Below are positions 1 through 8,963 of a DNA stretch of 64,000 nt, in pieces (positions within the stretch are counted from its first letter, which is position 1; each line of letters opens with the position of its first letter). The notes beneath the pieces are model-generated. The model ran no database searches, was not told the origin of the DNA, and saw only the letters and a program-made list of their open reading frames with translations. The DNA lies in the NCBI RefSeq assembly GCF_022811925.1, contig NZ_CP065511.1:4581501-4645500 (forward strand), read 5' to 3'. The DNA comes from Cytobacillus oceanisediminis. GTDB taxonomy: Bacteria > Bacillota > Bacilli > Bacillales > Cytobacillaceae. Position numbers and translations under genes: made by a program.

Positions 1-1824
1 ATTGTCCCCTACAACAAGCATGTATGGAGTCTTTTGCATTTGCGCTTCACGGATCTTATAGCCGATTTTTTCATTACGGTCATCCAGCTCTACGCGGAAA
101 CCCTCTGCCTGAAGCTGCTCCTGGACTTGTTTTGCATAATTAAAGTGAATATCAGGAGAAACCGGAATGACCTGGACTTGAACTGGGGCAAGCCAAGTTG
201 GAAACGCTCCCTTATACTCTTCAATCAGGAATGCCACAAAACGCTCCATAGTGGAAACGACACCGCGGTGGATAACGACCGGACGATGAGGCTTTCCATC
301 TTCAGCTACATAAGTCAGGTCAAAACGTTCAGGAAGCAAGAAGTCCAGTTGGACAGTAGATAATGTCTCATCCTTGCCAAGCGCAGTTTTAACTTGAACA
401 TCCAATTTCGGACCGTAGAAAGCTGCTTCTCCTTCTGCCTCAAAATAATCAAGACCGATTTCATCCATGGCTTCTTTAAGCATTGCCTGTGCTTTTTCCC
501 ACATTTCATCATCATCAAAGTACTTCTCAGTATCCTGTGGATCTCTGTAGGAAAGACGGAATGAGTAGTCATTGATATCGAAGTCTTTATACACTTCAAG
601 AACCAGATGTACTACGCGCTTAAACTCTTCCTTAATCTGGTCAGGGCGGACAAAGATATGAGCATCGTTAAGAGTCATGCCGCGTACACGCTGAAGGCCG
701 GATAGTGCTCCTGACATTTCATAGCGGTGCATTGTTCCAAGCTCAGCAATACGGATTGGCAGTTCACGGTAGCTGTGGATGCCATTCTTATAGATCATCA
801 TATGATGCGGGCAATTCATTGGACGAAGAACAAGCTGTTCGTTATCCATTTCCATTACAGGGAACATGTCTTCCTGATAATGATCCCAATGGCCGGATGT
901 TTTATAAAGATCTACACTTCCCATGATCGGAGTATATACATGGTCATAGCCCAGTCTTTCTTCCTTGTCAACGATATAGCGCTCTATGTTGCGGCGGATT
1001 GTTGCCCCTTTTGGAAGCCACATCGGCAAGCCCTGTCCGACTTTTTGCGAATTCATGAACAAGTTAAGCTCTTTGCCGATTTTACGATGGTCACGCTCTT
1101 TCGCTTCCTCAAGGAGACGCAAATGCTCAGCCAGGTCTTCCTTCTTAAAGAAACCTGTTCCATAAATGCGCTGAAGCATCTTATTGTCACTGTCGCCTCT
1201 CCAGTAGGCGCCAGCAATACTTAATAATTTAAACTCTTTTAGTTTGCCAGTCGATGGAACGTGGACTCCGCGGCAGAGATCAAAGAATTCTCCCTGCTCA
1301 TAGATTGTCACTGTTTCATCTTCCGGGATGGCTTCAATCAGTTCAAGCTTGTATTCATCACCAATTTCCTTGTACATCTGAACCGCCTCATTACGGCTGA
1401 CTTCCTTGCGGACAATGTCAAGGTTTTCATTAATGATTTTCTTCATTTCTTTTTCAATCACAGGAAGGTCTTCTGGTGAAAGTGATTCTTCCAGGTCGAT
1501 GTCATAATAAAATCCGCCTTCAATGACAGGACCTACCCCAAGCTTTACATTTTTATATAAACGCTTGATTGCCTGCGCCATTAGATGGGCAGTACTGTGG
1601 CGAAGAACCTCCAGCGCATCGTTTGAGTCCGGTGTTACAATTTCAATAGCTCCATCCTTTTCGATTGGACGGCGAAGATCATACATTTCTCCATCCAGCT
1701 TGCCGGCAATTGCCTTTTTCTTCAGGCCCGGGCTGATCGAAGCTGCAATATCTTCTGTTGTCGTTCCCTTTGGAAACTCCTTTACAGCTCCATCTGGAAA
1801 CGAAACTTTAACAACTTCTGACAT
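1..1824 (-). CDS. thrS: threonyl-tRNA synthetase, 3' end beyond window
   Basis: Class II aminoacyl-tRNA synthetase that charges tRNA-Thr in the cytoplasm. The ATG at 1824 follows AAGGAGG, and the frame stays open to base 1, giving 608 codons against about 643 in the family, so the C-terminal end of the anticodon-binding domain is missing. The N terminus reads [16 protein letters not shown], typical of the TGS domain. The catalytic domain contains PMNCPHHM (around base 800), whose Cys is a zinc ligand that selects threonine. The gene has its own T-box leader and promoter upstream, and a copy of the interspersed repeat lies between that leader and the ribosome binding site. Identity is secure. 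Confidence 0.97.
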   Translation of the reverse strand, partial: MSEVVKVSFPDGAVKEFPKGTTTEDIAASISPGLKKKAIAGKLDGEMYDLRRPIEKDGAIEIVTPDSNDALEVLRHSTAHLMAQAIKRLYKNVKLGVGPVIEGGFYYDIDLEESLSPEDLPVIEKEMKKIINENLDIVRKEVSRNEAVQMYKEIGDEYKLELIEAIPEDETVTIYEQGEFFDLCRGVHVPSTGKLKEFKLLSIAGAYWRGDSDNKMLQRIYGTGFFKKEDLAEHLRLLEEAKERDHRKIGKELNLFMNSQKVGQGLPMWLPKGATIRRNIERYIVDKEERLGYDHVYTPIMGSVDLYKTSGHWDHYQEDMFPVMEMDNEQLVLRPMNCPHHMMIYKNGIHSYRELPIRIAELGTMHRYEMSGALSGLQRVRGMTLNDAHIFVRPDQIKEEFKRVVHLVLEVYKDFDINDYSFRLSYRDPQDTEKYFDDDEMWEKAQAMLKEAMDEIGLDYFEAEGEAAFYGPKLDVQVKTALGKDETLSTVQLDFLLPERFDLTYVAEDGKPHRPVVIHRGVVSTMERFVAFLIEEYKGAFPTWLAPVQVQVIPVSPDIHFNYAKQVQEQLQAEGFRVELDDRNEKIGYKIREAQMQKTPYMLVVGDN

Positions 1825-1844
1825 GATATTTCCTCCTTATTTAT

Positions 1845-2085
1845 AAAGCGCAAGCGCCTCGATCAGCCCCGACAAGCACAAGACGAGCCTCCTAAAAAGG
1901 CGTTCTTTCCTTTTTTGGAGGATTGCCCGAAATGTGGAGGCGACTGCCCAGGGACGACAAGCATAAGACAAGCCCTGCAAGAAGGCGTTTTCTCCTTCTG
2001 AAAGGGATTGGTTTATGTCTCGAGTCCCTAGGAGCCGCAACTAGACAAACTTGTGACCTCGAGGGGCTAGGCGCTGGAGCTGGAT
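1845..2085 (+). repeat. interspersed repeat copy A, long form, inside thrS leader
   Basis: About 240 bp that starts AAAGCGCAAGCGCC and ends GGCGCTGGAGCT. It closely matches the long copy at 41631-41885, including an unbroken run of more than 40 bases through TGTGGAGGCGACTGCCCAGG. Its outer ends are imperfect inverted repeats of each other. Inside, a block beginning CGACAAGCA occurs twice. It sits between the T-box terminator and the thrS start, so it is part of the thrS transcript. Confidence 0.85.
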
Positions 2086-2127
2086 TCAGATTTTGCTCCT
2101 AAAACGCGATATACACTTGAAAAAATA

Positions 2128-2160
2128 AAAAAACCCGTCCCTAAAAAAGGGACGAGTTGT
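2128..2160 (-). terminator. T-box attenuator terminator of thrS
   Basis: On the minus strand CGTCCC and GGGACG enclose a short T-rich loop and are followed by a run of seven T. This is the terminator arm that competes with the T-box antiterminator just upstream. Confidence 0.9.
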
Positions 2161-2380
2161 ATTTAACACGCGGTTCCACCCTACTTCTCGTTCTCTTAGA
2201 AGAAAAACGACTCTGTAGTAAGATAACGGTCTTTTCCCGCCAGCCCATTTCCTGGCTGGAGTTCAGAGGCGGTAAGCATTCGAATCGTGTTAGGAAGGTT
2301 TCAGCCTTGCCTCCCCTCTCTTTAAACCGTATTAGAATACCCATATCCTCATCGCAACTTTTGTTCGATTTTTATAATAT
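2128..2380 (-). promoter_or_regulatory. T-box riboswitch controlling thrS
   Basis: The minus strand carries the canonical T-box AGGGTGGAACCGCG at 2182-2169, directly before an intrinsic terminator. Stem I can be drawn: GAGG pairs with CCTC and GTATTC with GAATGC, leaving an internal loop that contains TTACCG. The loop triplet ACC at 2273-2271 is a threonine codon and is therefore the likely specifier. Uncharged tRNA-Thr would stabilise the antiterminator and allow thrS expression. The family is well known; the specifier assignment is my reading of the fold. Confidence 0.93.
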
Positions 2381-2387
2381 GTACGTT

Positions 2388-2416
2388 ATTATAGTTTGTT
2401 ATTTCAGGAAAATCAA
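2388..2416 (-). promoter_or_regulatory. thrS promoter
   Basis: On the minus strand, TTGATT (2416-2411) and TATAAT (2393-2388) are separated by 17 bp, a good sigma-A promoter. The -35 element overlaps the last bases of ytxC. Transcription would start near 2381 and enter the T-box leader. Confidence 0.75.
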
Positions 2417-3297
2417 GGGTATCTTTTACATTTTTCATCATCGGCATAAGAATGGGCGTTTTGATAATTATAAAAGGCTTCGATAGAGCTTAATTCAAGT
2501 CTTTCTTCAAAAATATTGCGGATTGTTCTGACCAGCGGCTGCTCGAAATCATCTGAATACAGATAAATAGCTGAAGGTGCGATTGAGAGCAGCGGCGCAA
2601 TCGTAACGGAATCCACGTATACAGGATGATTGGATAATAGCTTGCGGTCAATCATTCTTAATAGCTCTCCGCGTTTAATTTCGCACAATTGCTCATCATA
2701 AAAATATACGCCTTCATCCATCAGGACATGGATCGTATTAATCTTTGGCTGCTTTCCTGACAGGAAATCTCTCAATGTATGAATAAACATCTGATATTCC
2801 TGCTCCATTTTATATTCATCGATGGAAACTTCAACGTATTTGGTCATTTCATTCATAAGCGGCCGCATTCGGAATTTTACGAAAGAATCAAAAGAAAAGG
2901 AAATGTTATTCTGGAACAGCTGATCAATTGCGCTTTTCAAACTTTCTTTTACATCCAGGCCACTGACAAACGCAGCAAGATCCTCCCGGCTTCCTTCCAA
3001 AATAGAGTGAATGATTTCAAGAATCTGCTGCTGCTCACCTTCGTCCTCATAATAATAATGCTCCATGAGTATCCGTTTAAACCAATCATCCTGCTTCTGA
3101 TTCACTATAAATTGAAAAAATACTTCCTTAACAGTATTTAGGACAGCGCCGCTATTATCAGCAGAAATTCTGACTATATGTTGACCTTCAAAATGAAGAA
3201 TATTATTATCACATTGACAAAAAGACTGCAGCTGTTCATAAAGATGCTCATAAAAATTCCTCGCATCCGTGCTGCTTTGGAAAATGATTTCGATCAA
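2413..3297 (-). CDS. ytxC: YtxC-like sporulation protein
   Basis: A 294-residue soluble protein placed between thrS and dnaI, matching the position of B. subtilis ytxC, which is annotated as a putative sporulation protein. I recognise it by neighbourhood and general sequence character; no catalytic motif is evident. I chose the TTG at 3297 because AAAGGGGGG lies seven bases upstream and the protein then begins MIEIIFQ. A longer TTG start at 3318 would leave this ribosome binding site inside the gene. B. subtilis has ytxB between ytxC and dnaI; it is absent here, replaced by a repeat and a terminator. The biochemical role is unknown. Confidence 0.8.
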   Translation of the reverse strand: MIEIIFQSSTDARNFYEHLYEQLQSFCQCDNNILHFEGQHIVRISADNSGAVLNTVKEVFFQFIVNQKQDDWFKRILMEHYYYEDEGEQQQILEIIHSILEGSREDLAAFVSGLDVKESLKSAIDQLFQNNISFSFDSFVKFRMRPLMNEMTKYVEVSIDEYKMEQEYQMFIHTLRDFLSGKQPKINTIHVLMDEGVYFYDEQLCEIKRGELLRMIDRKLLSNHPVYVDSVTIAPLLSIAPSAIYLYSDDFEQPLVRTIRNIFEERLELSSIEAFYNYQNAHSYADDEKCKRYP

Positions 3298-3390
3298 CCA
3301 AATCCCCCCTTTATACAAATCTCTGTTCTATGTATATGGTGGACTTGGCCAAATTAGAAGTGGGATTAGCCTTTTAGTGCATTAAACTAT

Positions 3391-3521
3391 AAGAAAAGCG
3401 GAAGCACCTTGCCCACCCCCGATACCTCGAGGGGGTAGGCGCTCCTCCTAAAAGCTAACGCTTTTAGTCGTGCGATGAATATGCTGCCGAAGCGTTCCTT
3501 GTGGAGCTAGACAGTTATCAA
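3391..3521 (+). repeat. interspersed repeat copy B, medium form
   Basis: It starts AAGAAAAGCGGAAGC, continues CACCTTGCCCACCCCCGA and CCTCGAGGGGGTAGGCGC, and ends GGAGCTAGACAGTTATC. A different middle (CTCCTAAAAGCTAACGC...) separates the two conserved ends. It lies in the dnaI-ytxC gap, downstream of dnaI. Confidence 0.8.
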
Positions 3522-3554
3522 AGTTCCAAGGAATGATTTCTTTCTTAATAATAA

Positions 3555-3582
3555 AAGCTGCCGGAAACTTTATCGGCAGCTT
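3555..3582 (-). terminator. dnaI terminator
   Basis: AAGCTGCC and GGCAGCTT form a hairpin immediately after the dnaI stop, followed on the minus strand by TTATTATT. Confidence 0.8.
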
Positions 3583-3588
3583 AATATG

Positions 3589-4518
3589 TTATACTCTTCT
3601 GTTCGGTCCTTCCACAAGCACTGGTTCAGCAAGGTATTTAATGCGCTCCATGATTCTCCTTGCCTTCATTTTCTCTTCCTCGCCGCGCTGGCTGTAGGAG
3701 AGATGATGTTCGAGACCCTGCAGGTCGAAATTGGAAGTAAAGAAGGTTGGCAGGCTTTCCTGCATGCGGAACTGCAGAATCGGCCCTAAAATCTCATCCC
3801 TTGTCCAGCTGGACATGGTTTCTGCACCAATGTCATCGAACATTAAAACCGGTGCTTTTTTAATGGTTTCAATCTTGCTGTTCAAAGTTTGATCTCCAAT
3901 TGAATTTTTCAATTCCCTGAATAGTTCAGGAACGTAGACAATCATGGAGGATACTTTCTGGCTTGCAAGCTTATTGGCAATAGCACCAAGCAAATAAGAT
4001 TTGCCTACACCGAATTTCCCATAAAAATAAATTCCCTTTCCCTTGGATCCCGGCTGGTAGTCCATAACAAAAGATGCCGCCTTATCAACAGCCTCAATGC
4101 GATCGTCATCATCATATATGGAATCAAAAGTGGCATGAAGGATATCCGATGGTACATATAAGCTCTGAATTAATTTTTCATTTCTCCGCTTCTCATCGTG
4201 CATGACCTTGCGCGGGCACTTATCATATTTCAGATCGACCGATCCTCTTTGAATCACAAGTTCCGGATGATAGCCCTGCATAAAATTCACACAGCCCTCC
4301 AAGCTCGGACATTTATTGCACTCCTTGCTCTGCTGTGTATACTCAAAGAGTTTGCTAAGGCTCTTTTCAACCATCTCGGATGTTAATTCATCCCGATGAG
4401 TTTGGATAAAAGCCTTCACTTCAGGGTGATTGAGCGTTTGGTTTCTCATCAATTCATACCTTTTTTGAAAACCTTCATTGCCCGCAAGGCGCCTTAATGT
4501 TTCATTAATTTTCTCCAT
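3589..4518 (-). CDS. dnaI: primosomal helicase loader DnaI
   Basis: AAA+ ATPase (309 aa) that loads the replicative helicase DnaC at oriC and at restarting forks, working with DnaB and DnaD. The N-terminal domain has four cysteines (about 67, 70, 76, 101) matching the zinc-binding helicase-interaction domain. The C-terminal ATPase has Walker A GKFGVGKS (about 167-174) and Walker B VLMFDDIGAE. I take the ATG at 4518, which overlaps the dnaB stop as TGATG; a TTG one codon earlier is possible. AGGAGGTGA lies upstream inside dnaB. Co-transcription with dnaB is expected. Confidence 0.95.
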   Translation of the reverse strand: MEKINETLRRLAGNEGFQKRYELMRNQTLNHPEVKAFIQTHRDELTSEMVEKSLSKLFEYTQQSKECNKCPSLEGCVNFMQGYHPELVIQRGSVDLKYDKCPRKVMHDEKRRNEKLIQSLYVPSDILHATFDSIYDDDDRIEAVDKAASFVMDYQPGSKGKGIYFYGKFGVGKSYLLGAIANKLASQKVSSMIVYVPELFRELKNSIGDQTLNSKIETIKKAPVLMFDDIGAETMSSWTRDEILGPILQFRMQESLPTFFTSNFDLQGLEHHLSYSQRGEEEKMKARRIMERIKYLAEPVLVEGPNRRV

Positions 4519-5954
4519 CAATCAGTCACCTCCTGTGAACGCAGTTTTTTTAATTTTTCATGAAGCTCCTTTTTTTTCATTTCCAGTTCATACTGATCCT
4601 TTTCGCTTATTTGCTGCTGGGGCTCTTTCTTTTTGGCGGATGCACTGCTTTTTTCATCAAACCAGTCCGGAAGCATCTCTGTCCTGATCGGCTTCTTTTT
4701 GTTTCCAGTTGTGCTGGCTGCTTTCTTTCCTTCCGCCCAATCCAGGTATTGCCGGTGTTCTTTCTTAGCTAAAAGCATAGCTTCCTGGGGTGTTTTTATT
4801 TTCTTTCTAGCCCAGTGGCCTGCTATTTTTTCTACGTAGCCTTTGGTCAATTTCATATCTGTTTTGAGCATAACATATTGAATCAGCACATTAATTACCC
4901 CTGGCAAAAGCTTTTGCTGAAACATGACATCTTCAATGATCTGCAGATCGGCTTTAGATGGCTCTGCCCCTCCTGATATATCTTTTAACAGCTGCCTTGG
5001 TGAGGTGATTTCCAAATAACGGATCAACTCTTCTTCCTGCGTTTCAGGCTGTTTTTTATGAGTCTGATGGATGGCAGGCTGAACCCTGTCAATTAGGGAT
5101 GGCAGCTGGTCCTGGTTTTGGAATTGATACCAGTCCCGTGCAGATTTTCTCAACTCATCAATGTTTATCTCATTATCTTCATTTACAGCGCTGATGACGA
5201 TATTTTTCATTTGAATAGGGTCGATTCCGTACAAAAAGGCAAGATTGCTGATGGATTCCTTTACTTTAACTGTAATAGCCTTTTTTGGTACTAGTGATTC
5301 ATTCAGCCCTGCCTGAAGCAGTTCAAAATTAAAATCTTCATTCCCGATTTGAATACCTTCCTGCTCCTGCCTTCCAATATACCCTTCCACCTCTGATTCA
5401 TTCATCATCTGCACCACTTCATCGTCAATCTCAAAAGAACCGGGGTGTCCTGATTGAAATACATCCTGAAAAGCCTTGGTTACTTCCTCATACCCTGTGG
5501 CTGTCTTCACCTTCTGGTCTGAGAAGAAGCGTTTCAGCCTCATAAATTGGTTTCTGCCCAATTTCTTATAAAGGTAAATATTGAGCATGCCATCAAGGAA
5601 AAATTGTTCAGGTGTCAGCGGGGGAAGCAGTTCATAAATAAATGACCTTGTCTCTTCACCTTTGTTTACGTATACCTTTAAAAGTCCTATCCCCTCAAGC
5701 TTGAGGCGGGCTTCATATATATCCTTGAGCCCCAAGTCCATGAAATTCATTAAACTATGGTGAGAATTAGAAGATGACCATAGCCGATTTTCTTCAAGTT
5801 CCGCCCATAATGTCATATATAAACTGAAGCACAAAGAGCCAATGAGCGGCTGGTATAACAGCGTCAGCACTTTTCGATCATAATCATGCAAAAGCCCGCT
5901 GGCTGCTACTGTATATCGATCAATGGGGAGCATCTCCTGCCAATGCTGGGCCAT
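4518..5954 (-). CDS. dnaB: replication initiation and membrane attachment protein DnaB
   Basis: Firmicute-specific primosome protein (478 aa), not the Gram-negative DnaB helicase. It acts with DnaD and DnaI to load helicase and to attach the origin to the membrane. The N terminus LPIDRYTV with LLYQPLIGSLCFSLYMTLW closely resembles the family. The C-terminal third carries the lysine-rich DnaD/DnaB2-like region with YVEKIAGHWARKKI. I prefer the ATG at 5954, five bases after AAAAAGGTGA, over an upstream GTG at 5963, because the family starts MA-x-x-W. Translation is coupled to dnaI. Confidence 0.95.
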   Translation of the reverse strand: MAQHWQEMLPIDRYTVAASGLLHDYDRKVLTLLYQPLIGSLCFSLYMTLWAELEENRLWSSSNSHHSLMNFMDLGLKDIYEARLKLEGIGLLKVYVNKGEETRSFIYELLPPLTPEQFFLDGMLNIYLYKKLGRNQFMRLKRFFSDQKVKTATGYEEVTKAFQDVFQSGHPGSFEIDDEVVQMMNESEVEGYIGRQEQEGIQIGNEDFNFELLQAGLNESLVPKKAITVKVKESISNLAFLYGIDPIQMKNIVISAVNEDNEINIDELRKSARDWYQFQNQDQLPSLIDRVQPAIHQTHKKQPETQEEELIRYLEITSPRQLLKDISGGAEPSKADLQIIEDVMFQQKLLPGVINVLIQYVMLKTDMKLTKGYVEKIAGHWARKKIKTPQEAMLLAKKEHRQYLDWAEGKKAASTTGNKKKPIRTEMLPDWFDEKSSASAKKKEPQQQISEKDQYELEMKKKELHEKLKKLRSQEVTD

Positions 5955-6093
5955 GGTATTCACCTTTTTCTATTAAGAATCTTTATTACATTGATTACTA
6001 TCAAAAACATATACCGTAAAAAAAGAGCCAAAGAATCCTTCAGCCCATCAAACTATTTATTTCGAAACCAGGGACAGCGGCAACTGACCTGAT

Positions 6094-6555
6094 TTAAGAG
6101 TGTTCTTTTTTGATTAATTCTTTGAGTTCATCAATAAAAACATTGATATCTTTAAATTGCCTGTAAACCGATGCGAAACGAACATATGCCACATCATCCA
6201 CATTTGCGAGCCTGTCCATGACCATTTCGCCAATTTCATCGCTTTTTATTTCGGAGACACCGTTGCTGCGGAGCTCTTTTTCCACTTCAAAAGTAATGTC
6301 CTCCAGGTCCTTTAGGGCAACCGGCCTCTTTTCACATGCTTTAATAAGGCCTCTCAGTATTTTTTCCCGGCTGAATTCCTCTCTGGTGCCTTCTTTTTTC
6401 ACAACGATTAAAGGAATTTCTTCCACTTTTTCAAAAGTCGTAAACCGGTATCCGCATTTCTCGCATTCCCTTCTGCGCCGAATGGACCTGCTGTCATCAA
6501 CAGGACGGGAATCGAGAACACGGGTATTATTGTTTTGGCATGAAGGGCATCTCAT
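6094..6555 (-). CDS. nrdR: transcriptional repressor NrdR
   Basis: Represses ribonucleotide reductase genes in response to ATP/dATP. The 153-residue protein has the family layout: an N-terminal zinc ribbon with CPSC near residues 3-6 and CEKC near 31-36, then an ATP-cone beginning around [15 protein letters not shown]. The ATG at 6555 follows GGAG by eight bases. It sits upstream of dnaB with a 139-bp gap, as in B. subtilis (ytcG). No NrdR box is visible in this window, so its targets are elsewhere. Confidence 0.97.
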   Translation of the reverse strand: MRCPSCQNNNTRVLDSRPVDDSRSIRRRRECEKCGYRFTTFEKVEEIPLIVVKKEGTREEFSREKILRGLIKACEKRPVALKDLEDITFEVEKELRSNGVSEIKSDEIGEMVMDRLANVDDVAYVRFASVYRQFKDINVFIDELKELIKKEHS

Positions 6556-6669
6556 ACAATCAGCTCCGAATTCTTTTATAAGTAAGTTATTTTGCTGGCG
6601 TTAGACCAATTACCGAATTTTATTTGTTACTCTTATCTTATAAAAAAGGAGTTGTCAGTACAAGTACAA

Positions 6670-7074
6670 CTATTTATCTGCGTTTCTTGCAGAACCGAGA
6701 AAATCATGCCGTTTATTCACCTTTTCATAAATGGAAAGAACTTCTCTCTTAAGGATTGGGTGGACACCTGCCGGAGAGGATTGCTCAGTTGAGATATTGA
6801 TATCTACAGCCGTTTCGAAAGGCCTGACAGTCACGACTGTGACAATGGCAAAACAAGATTTATCTTTCTTAATTTCTGCTGCTATCTCGCCGCGTTCTCT
6901 GGAAGTGCTGAGAATGTTCACATTTGGGTCTGCTTTAAATAAATCTTCAATCGTTTGCATCATTTGAGCTGTATTGGTTCTATAATATCTTGTAGTGAGC
7001 TCAGGATCAGAGTGGTTTTCATTTGTTTCACACTGCTTTTTATAGCGGCTGGCAAGCTGCCTGAAAATAGACAT
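6670..7074 (-). CDS. conserved hypothetical cytosolic protein
   Basis: A 134-residue protein with no signal peptide, membrane segment or motif I recognise. The ATG at 7074 is preceded by GGAGGAAAGAGG, so the reading frame looks real. It lies between speD and nrdR on the same strand, a place with no matching gene that I can name in B. subtilis. The centre (FAIVTVVTVRPFETAVDINIS) looks like alternating beta strands. I assign no function. Confidence 0.75.
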   Translation of the reverse strand: MSIFRQLASRYKKQCETNENHSDPELTTRYYRTNTAQMMQTIEDLFKADPNVNILSTSRERGEIAAEIKKDKSCFAIVTVVTVRPFETAVDINISTEQSSPAGVHPILKREVLSIYEKVNKRHDFLGSARNADK

Positions 7075-7160
7075 CCTCTTTCCTCCGTTATTTATTATGT
7101 ATCCTTATTGTACTATTTTTGCGGAAGATACTAAAGGCAGTGGTAGTGTATTAAAGCAAA

Positions 7161-7189
7161 ATAAAAAGAGGTGTATTCAATACACCTCT
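7161..7189 (-). terminator. speD terminator
   Basis: AGAGGTGTATT and AATACACCTCT form an almost perfect hairpin, followed on the minus strand by TTTTTATTTTG. It lies just past the speD stop. Confidence 0.88.
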
Positions 7190-7213
7190 GGATTGCCTAA
7201 GTTCATTCTGTTA

Positions 7214-7588
7214 TTAAAGTACTTGAGCTTGTTTAACTTGAACTGGACCCATACCGCGAGGAATTTCGATATTCTCACGCGTTTGAGCTCCTAACGATTC
7301 TGCAATAAAGTCTGCAGCGATGTTAGGGTCAAGATCTCCACACGTATATACATCAATGCTGGCATAGCCATGCTCCGGGAAGCTGTGAATAGTTAAATGA
7401 GATTCAGAGATGATAACCACTCCGCTTACACCCTGTGGCGCAAATTTATGAAATGCAACCTCGCGAATTTCAGCACCAGATTTTAATGCAGCATTTACGA
7501 ATGTCTGCTCAATAAAATCCATATCATTTAACTTTTCAAAATCGCATCCCCAAAGTTCTGAGATTACGTGACGACCCATAGTTTCCAT
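7214..7588 (-). CDS. speD: S-adenosylmethionine decarboxylase proenzyme
   Basis: Makes decarboxylated SAM for spermidine synthesis. The 124-residue proenzyme is nearly the size of the Bacillus enzyme (126 aa). Self-cleavage is expected before Ser63 in [10 protein letters not shown], giving the pyruvoyl cofactor; His68 and Cys83 (DVYTCGD) fit the family's active-site residues. I chose the ATG at 7588 (METMGRH), as in B. subtilis; a TTG two codons upstream at 7594 is possible. The ribosome binding site AAAGGGGG is unusually G-rich and has an exact complement in the leader (see the leader entry). The gene lies directly downstream of gapB but has its own promoter. Confidence 0.97.
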   Translation of the reverse strand: METMGRHVISELWGCDFEKLNDMDFIEQTFVNAALKSGAEIREVAFHKFAPQGVSGVVIISESHLTIHSFPEHGYASIDVYTCGDLDPNIAADFIAESLGAQTRENIEIPRGMGPVQVKQAQVL

Positions 7589-7595
7589 ATTCAAA

Positions 7596-7740
7596 TTTCC
7601 CCCTTTAAACTTTTAAGCTATTAATTAATGAAATTCCAGATTTAAACTGGTCCATAACTACCACGGGGGAAAGTTAGTCCAGAGAGGTCCTAACCCTTTA
7701 AGTAGCTACCATACCAAAACCTCGGAGAAGTTCACGAGGA
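7596..7740 (-). promoter_or_regulatory. structured speD 5' leader with anti-Shine-Dalgarno
   Basis: The leader of about 140 nt folds on paper. CCTCG/CGAGG forms a first hairpin (7739-7720). A nested stem follows: TGGT (7716-7713) with ACCA (7651-7648), GTAGCTAC (7709-7702) with GTAGTTAT (7661-7654, two G-U pairs), and GTTAG (7694-7690) with CTAAC (7677-7673). Directly after CTAAC comes TTTCCCCC (7672-7665), exactly complementary to GGGGGAAA of the ribosome binding site (7603-7596). CCAG/CTGG (7650-7636) competes with the outer stem. This suggests translational control, perhaps a riboswitch. I do not match it to a class I know. Confidence 0.6.
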
Positions 7741-7742
7741 TT

Positions 7743-7771
7743 AGTATACTTTGTTTAATTTCTTTTTGCAA
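7743..7771 (-). promoter_or_regulatory. speD promoter
   Basis: On the minus strand TTGCAA (7771-7766) and TATACT (7748-7743) are 17 bp apart. The start point would be near 7736, at the beginning of the structured leader. Confidence 0.7.
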
Positions 7772-7842
7772 CACATTGTTTTACATTTTTTTTGGCAAAA
7801 TTTTTGAAGACTTTGTCCTTCTCAGGATTAAATTTGTCCAAT

Positions 7843-7871
7843 AAAAGGAGCCTGCCGGGGAATGGCAGGCT
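7843..7871 (-). terminator. gapB terminator
   Basis: AGCCTGCC and GGCAGGCT enclose a short loop, followed on the minus strand by CCTTTTATT, 40 bp past the gapB stop. Confidence 0.8.
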
Positions 7872-7911
7872 TTAAGGGTATGGGTAGTTTTATATTAAGA
7901 GAAACTGGCTA

Positions 7912-8943
7912 TTAACCAATTTTTACTGCAGATGCCTGGAAAAGTTCCTGTGCAACAAATTTTGTTAAGTCTACAACGCGGCAAGAATAGCCCCACTCAT
8001 TATCGTACCATGCAAGTACTTTCACTTTGCTGGTGCCGATTACCATTGTAGATAATCCATCAATGATGGCAGAGTGTTCATTTGTGTTGAAATCAATTGA
8101 AACCAATGGTTCGTCAGTAATATCAAGGATACCGTGCAGCGATCCGTGTGAAGCAGTTGCAAATGCCGCATTCACTTCTTCTATTGTAACGTCGCGCTTT
8201 AAATCCACCACGAGGTCAACTAAAGAAACGTTTGGCGTTGGGACACGGAGTGCCATTCCATGCAATTTGCCCTTTAAGTGAGGCAATACCAGCGACAAAG
8301 CTTTGGCGGCACCAGTGGAAGTCGGGATTATGGACTGTCCGCAAGCACGTGCCCGGCGTAAATCCTTGTGCGGGTTATCAATATTCTTTTGGTCGTTTGT
8401 ATATGCATGAACTGTGGTCATAAGTCCGTTTTCAATTCCAAATTGTTCATCAAGGACTTTTGCAACAGGTGCAAGGCAGTTTGTTGTACATGATGCATTT
8501 GAAATAATATCATGTTCTTCAATTTTTAATGCGCTTTCATTTACGCCCATAACAATAGTCACATCTTCATTTTTTCCAGGAGCAGTAAGAATTACTTTTT
8601 TAGCCCCGGCTTCAAGGTGAAGAGCTGCTTTATCACGTGAATTGAACTTTCCAGTAGCTTCAATGACGATATCGATGTTCAATTCTTTCCACGGAAGTTC
8701 TTCAGGATTCCGGTTGCTGACAAGCTGAACACTTTTGCCGTTCACTACAATAGCATTGTCTTCTGGAACAACACTTCCTTCGAATGGTCCGTGGTTTGTA
8801 TCATATTTAATTAAGTGTGCCAAAGTTTCAGCTGGATAACTTGCATTTATGGCAACTACTTCAAGATTTTCATCAAGGATGGCTTTTCTAAAAACCATTC
8901 GTCCAATTCTTCCAAAACCATTAATCGCTATTCTCGCCTTCAT
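7912..8943 (-). CDS. gapB: NADP-dependent glyceraldehyde-3-phosphate dehydrogenase (gluconeogenic)
   Basis: Interconverts glyceraldehyde-3-phosphate and 1,3-bisphosphoglycerate. The 343-residue protein has the Rossmann start GFGRIG (9-14) and the catalytic SCTTNC with Cys152. Position next to coaE and speD matches B. subtilis gapB, the gluconeogenic paralogue that prefers NADP, rather than the glycolytic gapA in the cggR operon. The ATG at 8943 follows GGAAGGGG. Two boxes matching the CcpN operator lie in the promoter region, consistent with repression during growth on glucose. NADP preference is inferred from family and context, not read from a motif. Confidence 0.93.
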   Translation of the reverse strand: MKARIAINGFGRIGRMVFRKAILDENLEVVAINASYPAETLAHLIKYDTNHGPFEGSVVPEDNAIVVNGKSVQLVSNRNPEELPWKELNIDIVIEATGKFNSRDKAALHLEAGAKKVILTAPGKNEDVTIVMGVNESALKIEEHDIISNASCTTNCLAPVAKVLDEQFGIENGLMTTVHAYTNDQKNIDNPHKDLRRARACGQSIIPTSTGAAKALSLVLPHLKGKLHGMALRVPTPNVSLVDLVVDLKRDVTIEEVNAAFATASHGSLHGILDITDEPLVSIDFNTNEHSAIIDGLSTMVIGTSKVKVLAWYDNEWGYSCRVVDLTKFVAQELFQASAVKIG

Positions 8944-8963
8944 GTTACGGCCCCTTCCGCATT

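Noticed and set aside
34-1846. Several plus-strand open frames across the first 1.8 kb
   Set aside because: They are antisense to thrS, whose frame is continuous and clearly recognised.
1837-2040. Minus-strand frame beginning MRLLGTRDI, also present at 41574-41831
   Set aside because: Both frames lie inside long copies of the repeat. Their similarity follows DNA identity of the element, they diverge in length and C terminus, and neither has a ribosome binding site.
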